From RHKX01 sp963743875 (GTDB lineage Bacteria; Actinomycetota; Thermoleophilia; Solirubrobacterales; 70-9): a stretch of 64,000 nt of DNA. The translations under genes were made by a program, and so were the position numbers. Where the stretch lies: positions 310,001 to 374,000 of the forward strand of contig CAVURM010000002.1 of assembly GCA_963743875.1 (NCBI GenBank), in the 5' to 3' direction. Shown piece after piece: positions 1 through 8,575 of this stretch. Numbering within the stretch: the first letter of the stretch is position 1; every line of letters begins with the position of its first letter. The notes below the pieces were generated by a model. The model was given only the letters and a program-made list of their open reading frames with translations, had not been told where the DNA came from and searched no databases.

Positions 1-2
1 TG

Positions 3-665
3 CCGGTCGCGATCGACAACGACGGGAACACCGCCGCGATCGCCGAGTTCCGCCGCGGCGCTGCCCGCGGTGCTTCCAACGTCGTGCTGCTGACGATCGG
101 GACCGGGATTGGAGGTGGGTTGATCCTCGACGGAGAGGTGTACCGCGGGACTCGCGGCGCCGCCGCCGAGCTCGGTCACGTGGTCGTCGACCTGAACGGA
201 CCGCCGTGTCAGGGCAACTGCCCGAACCACGGCTGCATCGAGTCGATCGCCTCCGGCACCGCCCTGAGGATCGAGGCCGAGCGTGTGGTCGCAGAATCCC
301 CGCGGTCGGGGCTCGCCCGCGCCGCAGCGGCGGGAGCGACGGTCGATGGACCACTGGTCACCGAGCTGGCGGAGGCCGGAGACCCGACCTCGATCGAGGT
401 CCTGGCGGTGATCGGGGGCCGCCTTGGCGTCGCGCTCTCGGGCCTGGCCAACATCTTCGATCCCGACGTGATCGTGGTCGGCGGTGGCGTCATGGCCGCC
501 GGCGACCTGCTGCTCGGGCCGGCTCGGGAGGAGTTCCTGGCCCGGGCGCTGCCGCCACAGAACGAGACGCCGATCGAGGCCGCCGAGCTGGGCTCTGACG
601 CCGGAATGATCGGCGCCGCGATCCTGGCGCAGGACGAGCTCGCGGCGATGGGCGCGGTCTCCTGA
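3..665 (+). CDS. ROK-family sugar kinase (glucokinase-like), C-terminal part
   Basis: The reading frame is open from the window edge, so the start and the N-terminal ATP-binding part lie outside; 220 residues are visible. They contain the ROK signature: a DNDGNTAA stretch with the presumed catalytic Asp, the phosphate-binding GTGIGGG, then a zinc-binding region GHVVVD with a Cys cluster (CQGNCPNHGCIES), and later VVGGGV. ROK kinases of this type phosphorylate glucose or a related sugar with ATP (or polyphosphate) in the cytoplasm; the exact substrate cannot be read here. The stop overlaps the ATG of rsmI (TGATG), so the two are probably co-translated. A ROK repressor is less likely, because the zinc-binding and phosphate loops are kinase-like, but the N-terminus is needed to exclude a DNA-binding domain. 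Confidence 0.85.
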   Translation, partial: PVAIDNDGNTAAIAEFRRGAARGASNVVLLTIGTGIGGGLILDGEVYRGTRGAAAELGHVVVDLNGPPCQGNCPNHGCIESIASGTALRIEAERVVAESPRSGLARAAAAGATVDGPLVTELAEAGDPTSIEVLAVIGGRLGVALSGLANIFDPDVIVVGGGVMAAGDLLLGPAREEFLARALPPQNETPIEAAELGSDAGMIGAAILAQDELAAMGAVS

Positions 666-1489
666 TGGCCGGACGGCTGATCGTCTGCCCGACCCCGATC
701 GGCAACATCGGAGATGTCTCTCCGCGACTCAAGCAGGCCCTCGCCGACGCCGACCTTGTCGCCTGTGAGGACACCCGGCGCGCCGGCCGCCTCTACGAGC
801 GACTCGACCTCGAGCCGCCACGATTCATCTCCAACCACGATTCCAACGAGGAAAACCGCGCGCCGCAGATCGCCAAGGCGATCGAGCGGGGGGCCAGGGT
901 GGCGCTGCTGAGCGACGCAGGCACCCCGGTCCTCTCCGATCCCGGCTTCCGGTTGATCCGTACCTGCATCGGGCGCGACATCGAGATCGAGGTCTTGCCG
1001 GGCCCGACCGCGATCACGACCGCGCTCGTGGCCTCCGGGCTGCCGGCCGACCGCTGGCGCTTCGAGGGCTTCCTGCCGCGACGGGCCGGCGAGCTCGAGC
1101 GGGTGCTGCAATCGACCGAGACGGTCGTCGCCTTCGAGTCCCCGCGCCGCCTGCCCGCCTCGCTGCGGGCGCTCGCCGCCCTGGCACCGGATCGTCCCGC
1201 CGCGGTCTGCCGGGAGCTGACGAAGCTTCACGAGGAGGTCGCCCGCGGGACCCTGGGGGACCTCGCCAGGCAGTTCCGCGACGACGTCAAGGGGGAGATC
1301 GTCGTGGTCATCGCCGCCTCCAGCAAGCGTGCTTCGGCTCCCGACACTGCGTTCGCAGTCGACGCGCTCCGGCGTCTGGTCCAGGCGGGGGCGAGGCCAC
1401 GGGCGGCGGCGGGCGTGGTTGCCGCGCTGACCGGTACGAGGCCGAACGAGCTCTACCGGGAGCTCACCGGTCGCGAGCCGCGGCGTTGA
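665..1489 (+). CDS. rsmI: 16S rRNA (cytidine1402-2'-O)-methyltransferase
   Basis: The 274-residue protein matches RsmI over its whole length. It has the N-terminal PTPIGNIGD loop (residues about 10-18), EDTRRAGRL near 35, the SDAGTPVLSDPG motif near 83 and LPGPTAITTAL near 110, which are hallmarks of the tetrapyrrole-methylase fold of this family. RsmI methylates the ribose of C1402 in the ribosomal decoding centre using S-adenosylmethionine. The ATG shares its A with the stop of the upstream kinase gene, and its own TGA overlaps the TTG start of the helicase gene, so the three probably form one transcript. Confidence 0.95.
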   Translation: MAGRLIVCPTPIGNIGDVSPRLKQALADADLVACEDTRRAGRLYERLDLEPPRFISNHDSNEENRAPQIAKAIERGARVALLSDAGTPVLSDPGFRLIRTCIGRDIEIEVLPGPTAITTALVASGLPADRWRFEGFLPRRAGELERVLQSTETVVAFESPRRLPASLRALAALAPDRPAAVCRELTKLHEEVARGTLGDLARQFRDDVKGEIVVVIAASSKRASAPDTAFAVDALRRLVQAGARPRAAAGVVAALTGTRPNELYRELTGREPRR

Positions 1490-4161
1490 GCCGCCTCCCC
1501 GAACCGCCCACATCCCTTGGTCGCGGGGTGATCGTCAACACCGGCGAGGACCCACCGGCAACCTGGGCGAGCGTGGAGCGGGTCGAGATCGGCCCGGACG
1601 TCCTCAGTGCCGCCGACCCGCCTGAGGTCGAGCTTCTGCACGGCCGGTGGTCGGCCCGCGAGCCGGTGGTGGTCTCGCTGGCGATCGATCCCGCCGAGTT
1701 CCGCGCCCCCGCCTCGATCGCCGCGCCGCCATATGAGCTCGCTCCGGACCTCGATCTCCCGCTCGATCGTCTCCATCACCTGATCTGGGCCAACAACTAC
1801 GACGCCCGCTCGGGTGAGCCGATCTGGTGGTGGGGGGAGAAGGCGGCCAGGATCGGCGCGACCGTGGGAGGGGGGGCCGATGTGACGTTGCCCGACGGCG
1901 GGGAGGCTTGGATCGACGGCGGGCCCCGCTGGAGCGTGCCCGAGACCGAACATGTGCTGATCGAGTCGGGGGCGGTCGATGCCGGCCTGCTCGTCCCCGT
2001 CCCGGTCGACCACCCTGCCTCCCGTGCCGAGCTGGCGCCCGATCAGCTCGCCGCGGTCGGCCACCACGGCGGCCCGGTCCGCGTCATCGCCCCGGCCGGT
2101 TCGGGCAAGACCCGCGTCCTGACCGAGCGAATGCGCCACGTCCTCGCCGATCGGGGATATCGGCGCGAGGCGGTGATCGCCGTCGCCTACAACAAGCTCG
2201 CCCAGAACGAGCTGGAGAACCGCCTGGCGGCCCTGGAGCCGCGGACGCGGACCCTGAACTCGCTCGGCTACTCGCTCCTCAATCGCCATCGGGGAGCGCG
2301 CATGCGGGTTCTCAACGAGCCTGAGGCCCGTGATCTGATCGGCCGGGTCTTCCCGATCCCGCGTCAGCGACGCACCAACACCGACCCCGTCGGCCCCTAC
2401 CTCGATGCGCTCACGGTCGCCCGACTCGGCCTGGTACCCCCGACTGACGTCGAGGAGATGCGCGACGACGTCCCCGGGTTCGCCGACGGTTTCGACGCCT
2501 ACCGCGAGGGACTCGCCGGTCTGGGTGCGATCGACTTCGACGAGCAGATCTACGGAGCGCTCGAGGCCCTGCTGCGCGACGGCACGTTCCGGCGCCGGGT
2601 TCAGCCCGAGCACCGCCACCTGCTCGTCGACGAGTTCCAGGACCTGACCCCGGCGCACGTGCTGATGATCCGGTTGCTCTCGATGCCGGCTTTCGACGTC
2701 TTCGGCGTCGGTGACGATGATCAGACGATCTACGACCACGCGGGCGCCGATCCTCGCTTCCTCGTCGACTACGCGGAGTTCTTCCCCGGCGCCGAGCGGG
2801 CGGCGCTCGAGATCAACTACCGGTGTGCGGAGGAGATCGTCGAGGGTGCGTCCAACCTCCTCGGCTACAACCGCGTCCGGGTCCCGAAGGAGATCCACGC
2901 TGCCGCGGGCGCCGATTCGTCACCCGATGCGCTCGAGCTCCGCACCCATCCGTCCTCGGAGGCGGCCGTGACCCTGGTTGAGTTGATCCGCGACTGGCTC
3001 GCCGACTCCGAGGTCGGACCCGAGGACGTGGCGGTCCTGACCCGCGTCAACTCGCTCCTGCTGGCCCCTCAGGTCGCGCTGTTCACCGCCGGGGTGCCGG
3101 TCGCCTCGGCCGTCCGCGGCGACGTGCTCGAGCGGACCGGGATGGCTGCAGCGCTGGCCTGGTTGCGTGTGGCCGTCGACCCGGAGAACCTGATGCCGGA
3201 CGATCTGGAGTCGATTCGCCGCCGCCCGAGTCGTGGCTTTCCCCGCTGGATCAGCAAGTGGTTCGCGAATTGCCGCTCGCTCGACGACCTGCGCGTGGTC
3301 GGCCGCCGGATCGACGACGAGCGGGTGGCCCGCAAGATCGACGAGATGGCCGACGACATCGGCATGCTCGCCGGGGTCGCCGGCTCCGGGGCCGACACGC
3401 GTGAGCTGCTGGAGGCGGTTCGCGACCGGATCGGACTGGGCGGAGCGATGGAGATGCTCGACGGTTCGAAGGGGAGCGAGGCGACGGCGAGCCACCTCGA
3501 CGACCTCGAGGGGCTGATTCAGGTCGCCGACCTCCACGACGACCCCGGCGGCTTCGAGCCGTGGCTGCGGGCGGCGCTCGAGGCCTCCGCCGGCGGTGAG
3601 GGGGTGCGGCTGGCGACCGTTCACCGGGTCAAGGGCCGGGAGTGGGATCGCGTTGCCGTCTACGGGGCCAATCAGGGCCTCTTTCCGCACCGGCTCAGCG
3701 AGAGCTACGAGGCAGAGCGAAGGGTCATGCACGTCGCGATAACCCGGGCTCGGCATCGCTGCACGGTGCTTGCCGACGCCGAACGCGCCTCGCCGTTCCT
3801 CGCCGAGATCCGCGGCGAGGCCAAAGCGGCGGCGACCAAGCCCTCGGTCACCGCCGACGTGCTCGGCAGTGTGACCGCCCGGTCCCGGAAGGCAATGGGG
3901 CGAGACGACGACTCGCCGCTCGAGGGCGCCGGCCCGCAGTCGCTGGCCGCCGACGAGGCACTGCGCGCCTGGCGCAAGATCCGCTCCACCGAGGATGGCG
4001 TCCCCGCCTACGTCGTGCTCTCGAATCGGCAACTCGAGGGCATTGCGGCGGCGATGCCCTCCGGCGAGCGCGACCTGCTGGCCTGCAACGGAATCGGGCC
4101 GACGAAGCTCGAGCGCTATGGCGAGGACATCCTCGCGGTGCTGGACTCGGTCAGAGGCTGA
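1486..4161 (+). CDS. UvrD/Rep-type DNA helicase with N-terminal extension and C-terminal HRDC domain
   Basis: This 891-residue superfamily 1 helicase has Walker A APAGSGKTRV near residue 203, motif II LLVDEFQDL near 378, GVGDDDQTIYDHAG near 408, and late motifs HRVKGREWDRV near 712 and VAITRARHR. The last 50 residues form an HRDC-type helical domain (LSNRQLEGIAA, CNGIGPTKLERYG). The first 180 or so residues precede the helicase core and match no domain I can name; they include a Trp-rich stretch (IWWWGEKAAR) and end at the usual ELAPDQLAAV helicase entry. The proposed TTG start overlaps the rsmI stop by three bases. It probably unwinds DNA in repair or recombination in the cytoplasm. A more distal start would remove part of the N-terminal region, but no better start codon with a ribosome binding site is evident. 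Confidence 0.85.
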   Translation: MSRLPEPPTSLGRGVIVNTGEDPPATWASVERVEIGPDVLSAADPPEVELLHGRWSAREPVVVSLAIDPAEFRAPASIAAPPYELAPDLDLPLDRLHHLIWANNYDARSGEPIWWWGEKAARIGATVGGGADVTLPDGGEAWIDGGPRWSVPETEHVLIESGAVDAGLLVPVPVDHPASRAELAPDQLAAVGHHGGPVRVIAPAGSGKTRVLTERMRHVLADRGYRREAVIAVAYNKLAQNELENRLAALEPRTRTLNSLGYSLLNRHRGARMRVLNEPEARDLIGRVFPIPRQRRTNTDPVGPYLDALTVARLGLVPPTDVEEMRDDVPGFADGFDAYREGLAGLGAIDFDEQIYGALEALLRDGTFRRRVQPEHRHLLVDEFQDLTPAHVLMIRLLSMPAFDVFGVGDDDQTIYDHAGADPRFLVDYAEFFPGAERAALEINYRCAEEIVEGASNLLGYNRVRVPKEIHAAAGADSSPDALELRTHPSSEAAVTLVELIRDWLADSEVGPEDVAVLTRVNSLLLAPQVALFTAGVPVASAVRGDVLERTGMAAALAWLRVAVDPENLMPDDLESIRRRPSRGFPRWISKWFANCRSLDDLRVVGRRIDDERVARKIDEMADDIGMLAGVAGSGADTRELLEAVRDRIGLGGAMEMLDGSKGSEATASHLDDLEGLIQVADLHDDPGGFEPWLRAALEASAGGEGVRLATVHRVKGREWDRVAVYGANQGLFPHRLSESYEAERRVMHVAITRARHRCTVLADAERASPFLAEIRGEAKAAATKPSVTADVLGSVTARSRKAMGRDDDSPLEGAGPQSLAADEALRAWRKIRSTEDGVPAYVVLSNRQLEGIAAAMPSGERDLLACNGIGPTKLERYGEDILAVLDSVRG

Positions 4162-4538
4162 TGGAGCTGATCGCGAGATTGCTGCTTGCAGGGATCCTCG
4201 CGTTCGCGGCAGTGACGAAGCTGATGCGGCCCCGCGCCAGCAGCGAGGCGATGGCGACCTTCGGGTTCTCGTCCCGATCCGGGCAGTGGACTGCCTGGGC
4301 CATCGCCGTCGCCGCCGAGTCGATCCTGGCGGTCGGGGTTGCGATCGGCAGCGATCGGGCCGCCTATCTCGCCGCCGCGCTGATGGCCCTGTTCGCCGCG
4401 ACCCTCGGCTCGGCCATGCTGCGGGGGATGGCGGGCGCCCGCTGCGCCTGTTTCGGCGGTGGATCCACGGTCAGCGGGCTCGCGATCGCACGGAACGTCG
4501 CGCTGGCCGTCGCCTTCGCGGCACTCCCCTCGCTGTAG
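4161..4538 (+). CDS. MauE/DoxX-like integral membrane protein
   Basis: The 125-residue protein has four predicted hydrophobic helices and a Cys pair in ARCACFGGGS near residue 93, as in the MauE family (membrane proteins linked to disulfide or quinone redox chemistry, named from methylamine utilisation). No methylamine dehydrogenase gene lies nearby, so a general thiol-redox or DoxX-like role is more plausible than MauE function. The ATG overlaps the helicase stop (TGATG), so it is probably translated from the same message. The function is inferred from topology and the Cys pair only. Confidence 0.6.
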   Translation: MELIARLLLAGILAFAAVTKLMRPRASSEAMATFGFSSRSGQWTAWAIAVAAESILAVGVAIGSDRAAYLAAALMALFAATLGSAMLRGMAGARCACFGGGSTVSGLAIARNVALAVAFAALPSL

Positions 4539-4550
4539 TTTCCTCGGCTG

Positions 4551-6064
4551 ATGTCCTTCTACGTGACCACACCGATCTACTACGTGAACGCGGAGCCGCA
4601 CCTCGGCCACGCCTACACGACGATCGGCGCCGACATCCTCGCCCGCCACATGCGCCAGCGCGGGGAGGACGTGTTCTTCCTGACCGGCACCGACGAGCAC
4701 GGGGAGCCGGTTGCGCAGGCGGCCGAGCGGCTGGGAGTGACCCCGCGGGAGTTGGCCGACAAGAACTCACAGCGGTTCCTCGACCTGATGCCGAAGATCG
4801 ACGCCTCCAACGACTTCTTCATCCGCACCAGCGACCCCCAGCACGTGGCCAAGGTGCAGGAGGTGATCCAGCGGGTCCACGACAACGGACACGTCTACGA
4901 GGGGACCTACGAGGGCTTCTACTGCCCGCGCTGCGCCGACTTCAAGACGCCGACCGAGCTCGGCCCCGGGAACACCTGTCCGATCCACGAGATCGCCCTC
5001 GACGCTGGTGACGGAGGAGAACTGGTTCTTCCGGCTCTCGACCTTCCAGGAGGACCTCGAGCGGCTTTACGAGGAGCGCCCCGACTTCGTCGCCCCCGAC
5101 TTCCGCGCCAACGAGGCGCGCTCGTTCATCAAGAGCGGCCTCCAGGACGTCTCGCTGTCGCGGCGGAAGCTGAGCTGGGGAGTGCCCCTGCCATGGGATC
5201 CCGACCAGGTCATGTACGTCTGGTTCGACGCGCTCCTCAACTACTACACCGCCCTCTCCTACGCGCGACCCGGCGAGGACCTGACCGCGCGCTTCTGGCC
5301 CGCGAACCTGCACGTGATGGCCAAGGACATCCTCAAGTTCCACTCGGTCTACTGGCCGGCGCTCCTGCTCGCCGCCGGGCTCGAGCTGCCCGACCGGATG
5401 TACGTCCACGGCTTCCTGCTGATGGGCGAGAAGAAGATGTCGAAGTCGCTCGGCAACGTTCTCGACCCGTTCGAGGTGATCGATAAGTTCGGCTCCGACG
5501 CGCTGCGGTTCTACTGCTTCCGCGAGGTCAGCTTCGGCCAGGACGGCTCGATCTCAACCGCCGGGTTCGAGGCCCGTTACGAGACCGAGCTCGCCAACGA
5601 TTTCGGCAACCTGGCGAGTCGGGTGCTGGCAATGGTCGTCAGGTACCGCGACGGAGTGGTGCCGGCCGAGGTCGAGATCGACCCCGATCTCGCCGACGGC
5701 GAGGGCGGCCTCGGCGGCATCGAGATCCTGGCGACCGGGCTGCTGGACCGAACCGAGATCAGCCGTGCACTCGAGGTCTGCTGGGCGGGCGGTTCGCAGG
5801 CTGAACCGTTACGTGGAGGAGCAGAAGCCGTGGGAGCTGGCCAAGGACCCCGAGCGGTCCGGCGATCTCGATCGCGTTCTCTACAACCTCGTCGAGGGTC
5901 TGCGGGTGGTCACCCTGCTCCTGCACGCCTACATCCCGATGTCATCCGACGTTCTGCTCGAGGCGCTCGGGGAGCATTCGCGGGAGATCGCTTCGTTCGG
6001 CTCCCGCGGGGGCGGCCAGAGCGTCGAGCGGATTCCGGCCCTGTTCCCCAAGCTGGACAGCTGA
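4551..6064 (+). CDS. metG: methionyl-tRNA synthetase, two apparent +1 frame breaks
   Basis: The class I synthetase is recognisable throughout: MSFYVTTPIYYVNAEPHLGH at the start (HIGH-type motif HLGH), zinc-ligand-like CPRCADF and CPIHE, and EKKMSKSLGN (KMSKS) at about 5434. The reading frame changes near 5003 (after HEIALD, resuming at VTEENWFFRL) and near 5793 (resuming at AVRRLNRYVEEQKPW). In both places removing one base (a G in each case) joins the two halves into a normal sequence of about 504 residues without a C-terminal tRNA-binding domain. It charges initiator and elongator tRNA-Met. Because all catalytic motifs are intact and the gene is essential, sequence error is much more likely than true inactivation. 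It sits 12 bases after the MauE-like gene. Confidence 0.93.
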
Positions 6065-6125
6065 GTGCGCGACTCGCAGTGCTTCGCCCCGCTCGACTGC
6101 GCGCCGCCACTCATAGACTGCCCCA

Positions 6126-6908
6126 ATGATCGATAGCCACGCCCACCTCGGGGTCTGCGATCCGCCCGACGCCGAGCTCGTCGCCGACGCGAGGCGGGTT
6201 GGCGTCACCCGGATCCTGACCATCGGCCTCGATGAGGAATCCAACCTCGAGGCCGTTCGCGCCGGGCAGGAGTTCGAGGGGGTCTTCGCGGCCGTCGGCA
6301 GGCATCCGAACTCCGCCGAGGGGTTCGACGATGCCGCCGCCGAGGCGATCGAGGCGCTCGCTCAGGAGGACGTCGTCCGGGCGATCGGCGAGACCGGACT
6401 CGACTTCTACCGCGACTCCGCCTCCGAGGAGGCGCAGGTGCGGGCCTTCGAGGCGCAGATCGGGATCGCCCGGCGCACCGGGCTGCCCCTGGTGATCCAC
6501 GTTCGCGACAGCAGTGGTCCCGGAGCCGGACGCGCCGTCGCCGACTGCTACGAGCTGCTCGCCGCCGAGGCGGAGGGGATCGAGGTGATCCTGCATTGCT
6601 TCTCGGCAACATCCGAGCGGGCCGAGCAGGCGGTCGAGCGGGGCTGGCATGTCTCGTTCGCCGGCAACGTGACCTACCCGAAGTCGGAGGACCTGCGGGT
6701 GGCCGCCTCGCTGATCCCCGACCGGCTGCTGCTGGTCGAGACCGACAGCCCGTTCCTGGCGCCGCAGGCAGTCCGTGGCAAGCCGAACAACCCCGCGAAC
6801 GTCACCCACACCGCGGAGGTGGTCGCCGAGGCGAGAGGTATCGGCTACGAGCAGCTCGACGCGATCGTCTGCGAGAACGCTGCAAGGCTCTTCGGTTGGT
6901 CCGGCTAG
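6126..6908 (+). CDS. tatD: TatD-family metal-dependent deoxyribonuclease
   Basis: The 260-residue TIM-barrel hydrolase has the metal-binding SHAHLG at residues 4-9, GETGLDFY near 87, VIHVRDS near 122, LHCFSA near 155 and VETDSPFLAP near 203, the ordered metal-ligand set of TatD. Members hydrolyse DNA ends or D-aminoacyl-tRNA in the cytoplasm; the precise substrate is not readable here. The metG-tatD-rsmA-ispE order is standard in actinobacteria, although an rpf gene, often found between tatD and rsmA, is absent. The ATG follows a short gap after metG. The 3' end overlaps the proposed rsmA start. Confidence 0.93.
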   Translation: MIDSHAHLGVCDPPDAELVADARRVGVTRILTIGLDEESNLEAVRAGQEFEGVFAAVGRHPNSAEGFDDAAAEAIEALAQEDVVRAIGETGLDFYRDSASEEAQVRAFEAQIGIARRTGLPLVIHVRDSSGPGAGRAVADCYELLAAEAEGIEVILHCFSATSERAEQAVERGWHVSFAGNVTYPKSEDLRVAASLIPDRLLLVETDSPFLAPQAVRGKPNNPANVTHTAEVVAEARGIGYEQLDAIVCENAARLFGWSG

Positions 6909-7726
6909 GCCAGAACTTCCTCGCCGACCCCAACCTGCTCGAGGCGATCGTCACCGACGCCGGGCTCGATCCCGACGATGTCGTGCTCGAGGTCGGAGGG
7001 GGAGAGGGCGCGCTGACCGAGCGGCTCGCCGGTCGGGTTGCCCACCTGCACGTGATCGAGCTCGACGAGCGGCTGCGGGAGCCGCTCGGGCGGATCGCCG
7101 AGGCGCACCCGACGGTGGAGCTCGCCTGGGCCGACGCGATGAGGTTCGACCTCGCGTCCCTGGACCCGGCTCCGACCGCGATGGTCGCCAATCTGCCGTA
7201 CTCGGTGGCCACTCCCCTGATCCTGCGCACGATCGCCGAGCTGCCCACGATCCAGCGTTGGACCGTGATGGTCCAGCGCGAGATCGCCGAGCGCCTGCGA
7301 GCGCGACCCGGGTCGCGCTCGTACGGGTCTCCCACCGTCACCGTTCAGCTCAGCTGCGAGGTCCGGATGCTCCGGGCGGTCGATCCGGCGGTGTTCAACC
7401 CCAGGCCGCGGGTCGACTCGGCGGTCCTGTCGCTGCGGCGGCGCGGGAGCCGGATGATCCCGCCCGCAATCGCGCAGCTGATCCGGGATGCCTTCGCCCA
7501 TCGGCGCAAGGCGCTGCCGAAGTCGATGGAGCTGGCGGTCAGGCGACGGGAGGCGGAGGCCGAGCAGCAGGGGCTACCGGCGCCCCGGCCCCGCTCGGCT
7601 GAGATCAGGCACCGCTGCCGGGAGGCGCTGGCCGAACTCGGCCTGCCGGATGGGATCAGGGCCGAGATGCTCACCCCCGAGCAACACCTCGCCCTCGCCG
7701 AGGCGATCAGCGTGGAGCCGGCGTGA
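6896..7726 (+). CDS. rsmA: 16S rRNA dimethyladenosine transferase (KsgA)
   Basis: The sequence has the KsgA N-terminal motif LGQNFLADPNLL, the SAM-binding loop EVGGGEGALTERL near residue 32, and the catalytic ANLPYSVATPL (NLPY) near 97, followed by the C-terminal FNPRPRVDSAVL and FAHRRKALPKS motifs. It dimethylates two adjacent adenines in the 3' hairpin of 16S rRNA. I place the start at the TTG at 6896, two codons before the RLGQNFL motif and overlapping the tatD stop; no ATG or GTG is available nearby, and the reading frame stays open far upstream inside tatD. The stop overlaps the GTG of ispE. Confidence 0.9.
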   Translation: MVRLGQNFLADPNLLEAIVTDAGLDPDDVVLEVGGGEGALTERLAGRVAHLHVIELDERLREPLGRIAEAHPTVELAWADAMRFDLASLDPAPTAMVANLPYSVATPLILRTIAELPTIQRWTVMVQREIAERLRARPGSRSYGSPTVTVQLSCEVRMLRAVDPAVFNPRPRVDSAVLSLRRRGSRMIPPAIAQLIRDAFAHRRKALPKSMELAVRRREAEAEQQGLPAPRPRSAEIRHRCREALAELGLPDGIRAEMLTPEQHLALAEAISVEPA

Positions 7727-8575
7727 TCCTGGACGCACCCGCAAAGCTGAACCTGTGTCTGTACGTGGGACCGGTGCGCGAGGACGGCCTGCATGAGCTC
7801 TGCTCGCTGTTCGCGCCGATCTCACTCGCCGATCGGCTGACGGTGGAGGCGGCGGGCGGGGGACGATCAGGTCGTCGTGCCGGCGGCGCTCGGGCCCGAG
7901 CCGGATCTGAGCGCCCGAGCCCTTGCCGCATTGCGCGAGGCCGGTTGGAGCAGCGACCCCCTGCGGATCGAGGTGGAGAAGCGGATTCCCGTGGCCGCCG
8001 GCCTGGGCGGCGGCAGCGCCGATGCCGCGGCGGTGCTCAGGCTGGCCCGCGACGATCTCCCGGAAGGGGCGCTGCTGGAGATCGCCGGGAAGCTTGGTGC
8101 GGACGTCACCTCGCAGCTGGATCCCCGCTTCTGCCTGGTGGGCGGGGCGGGGGAGGTCGTCACCGACCTGGTCGAGCCCGCCGCCTTTGCCGCGGTACTC
8201 GTCCCCGACCGGGAGGGGCTTTCGACCCCGCGGGTCTATGCCGAGGCCGATCGGCTCGGATCCACCAGGGATCTCGGGCAGCTGGAGGCGGTCCGGGCGA
8301 AGCTGGCCGCCGTCGTCGGCTCGGGCGCCCATCCGCTCGAGTATCGCGAGCTGCTCGTGAACGACCTGACGGCCGCCGCCCTCTCCCTGCGCCCGGCCCT
8401 TGCCGACACCCTCGCCGCGCTCGAGCGGGCGGGGGCGGAGTTGGCAATCGTCACCGGCTCGGGGCCGACCGCCGTCGGAATCGTTCGTGACCGCGACGAC
8501 GCCGACGGGGTCGCCGACGAGCTGCGCGCGGCCGGCCGGGAGGCGATCGTCGTCGGCTCGGGAACTGAGGGTTGA
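7723..8575 (+). CDS. ispE: 4-diphosphocytidyl-2-C-methyl-D-erythritol kinase, one +1 frame break
   Basis: This is a GHMP kinase of the non-mevalonate isoprenoid pathway. It opens with APAKLNLCLYVG, carries the ATP-binding PVAAGLGGGSADAAA near residue 90 and ends with TGSGPTAVGIV. The frame breaks near 7860 inside a run of five Gs (after LTVEAAGG, resuming at DDQVVVPAALG); dropping one G restores a protein of about 284 residues, the usual IspE length. It phosphorylates CDP-methylerythritol in the cytoplasm. The GTG start overlaps the rsmA stop (GTGA), and the stop overlaps the next ATG, so it is the last housekeeping gene of the metG-led run. Confidence 0.9.
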
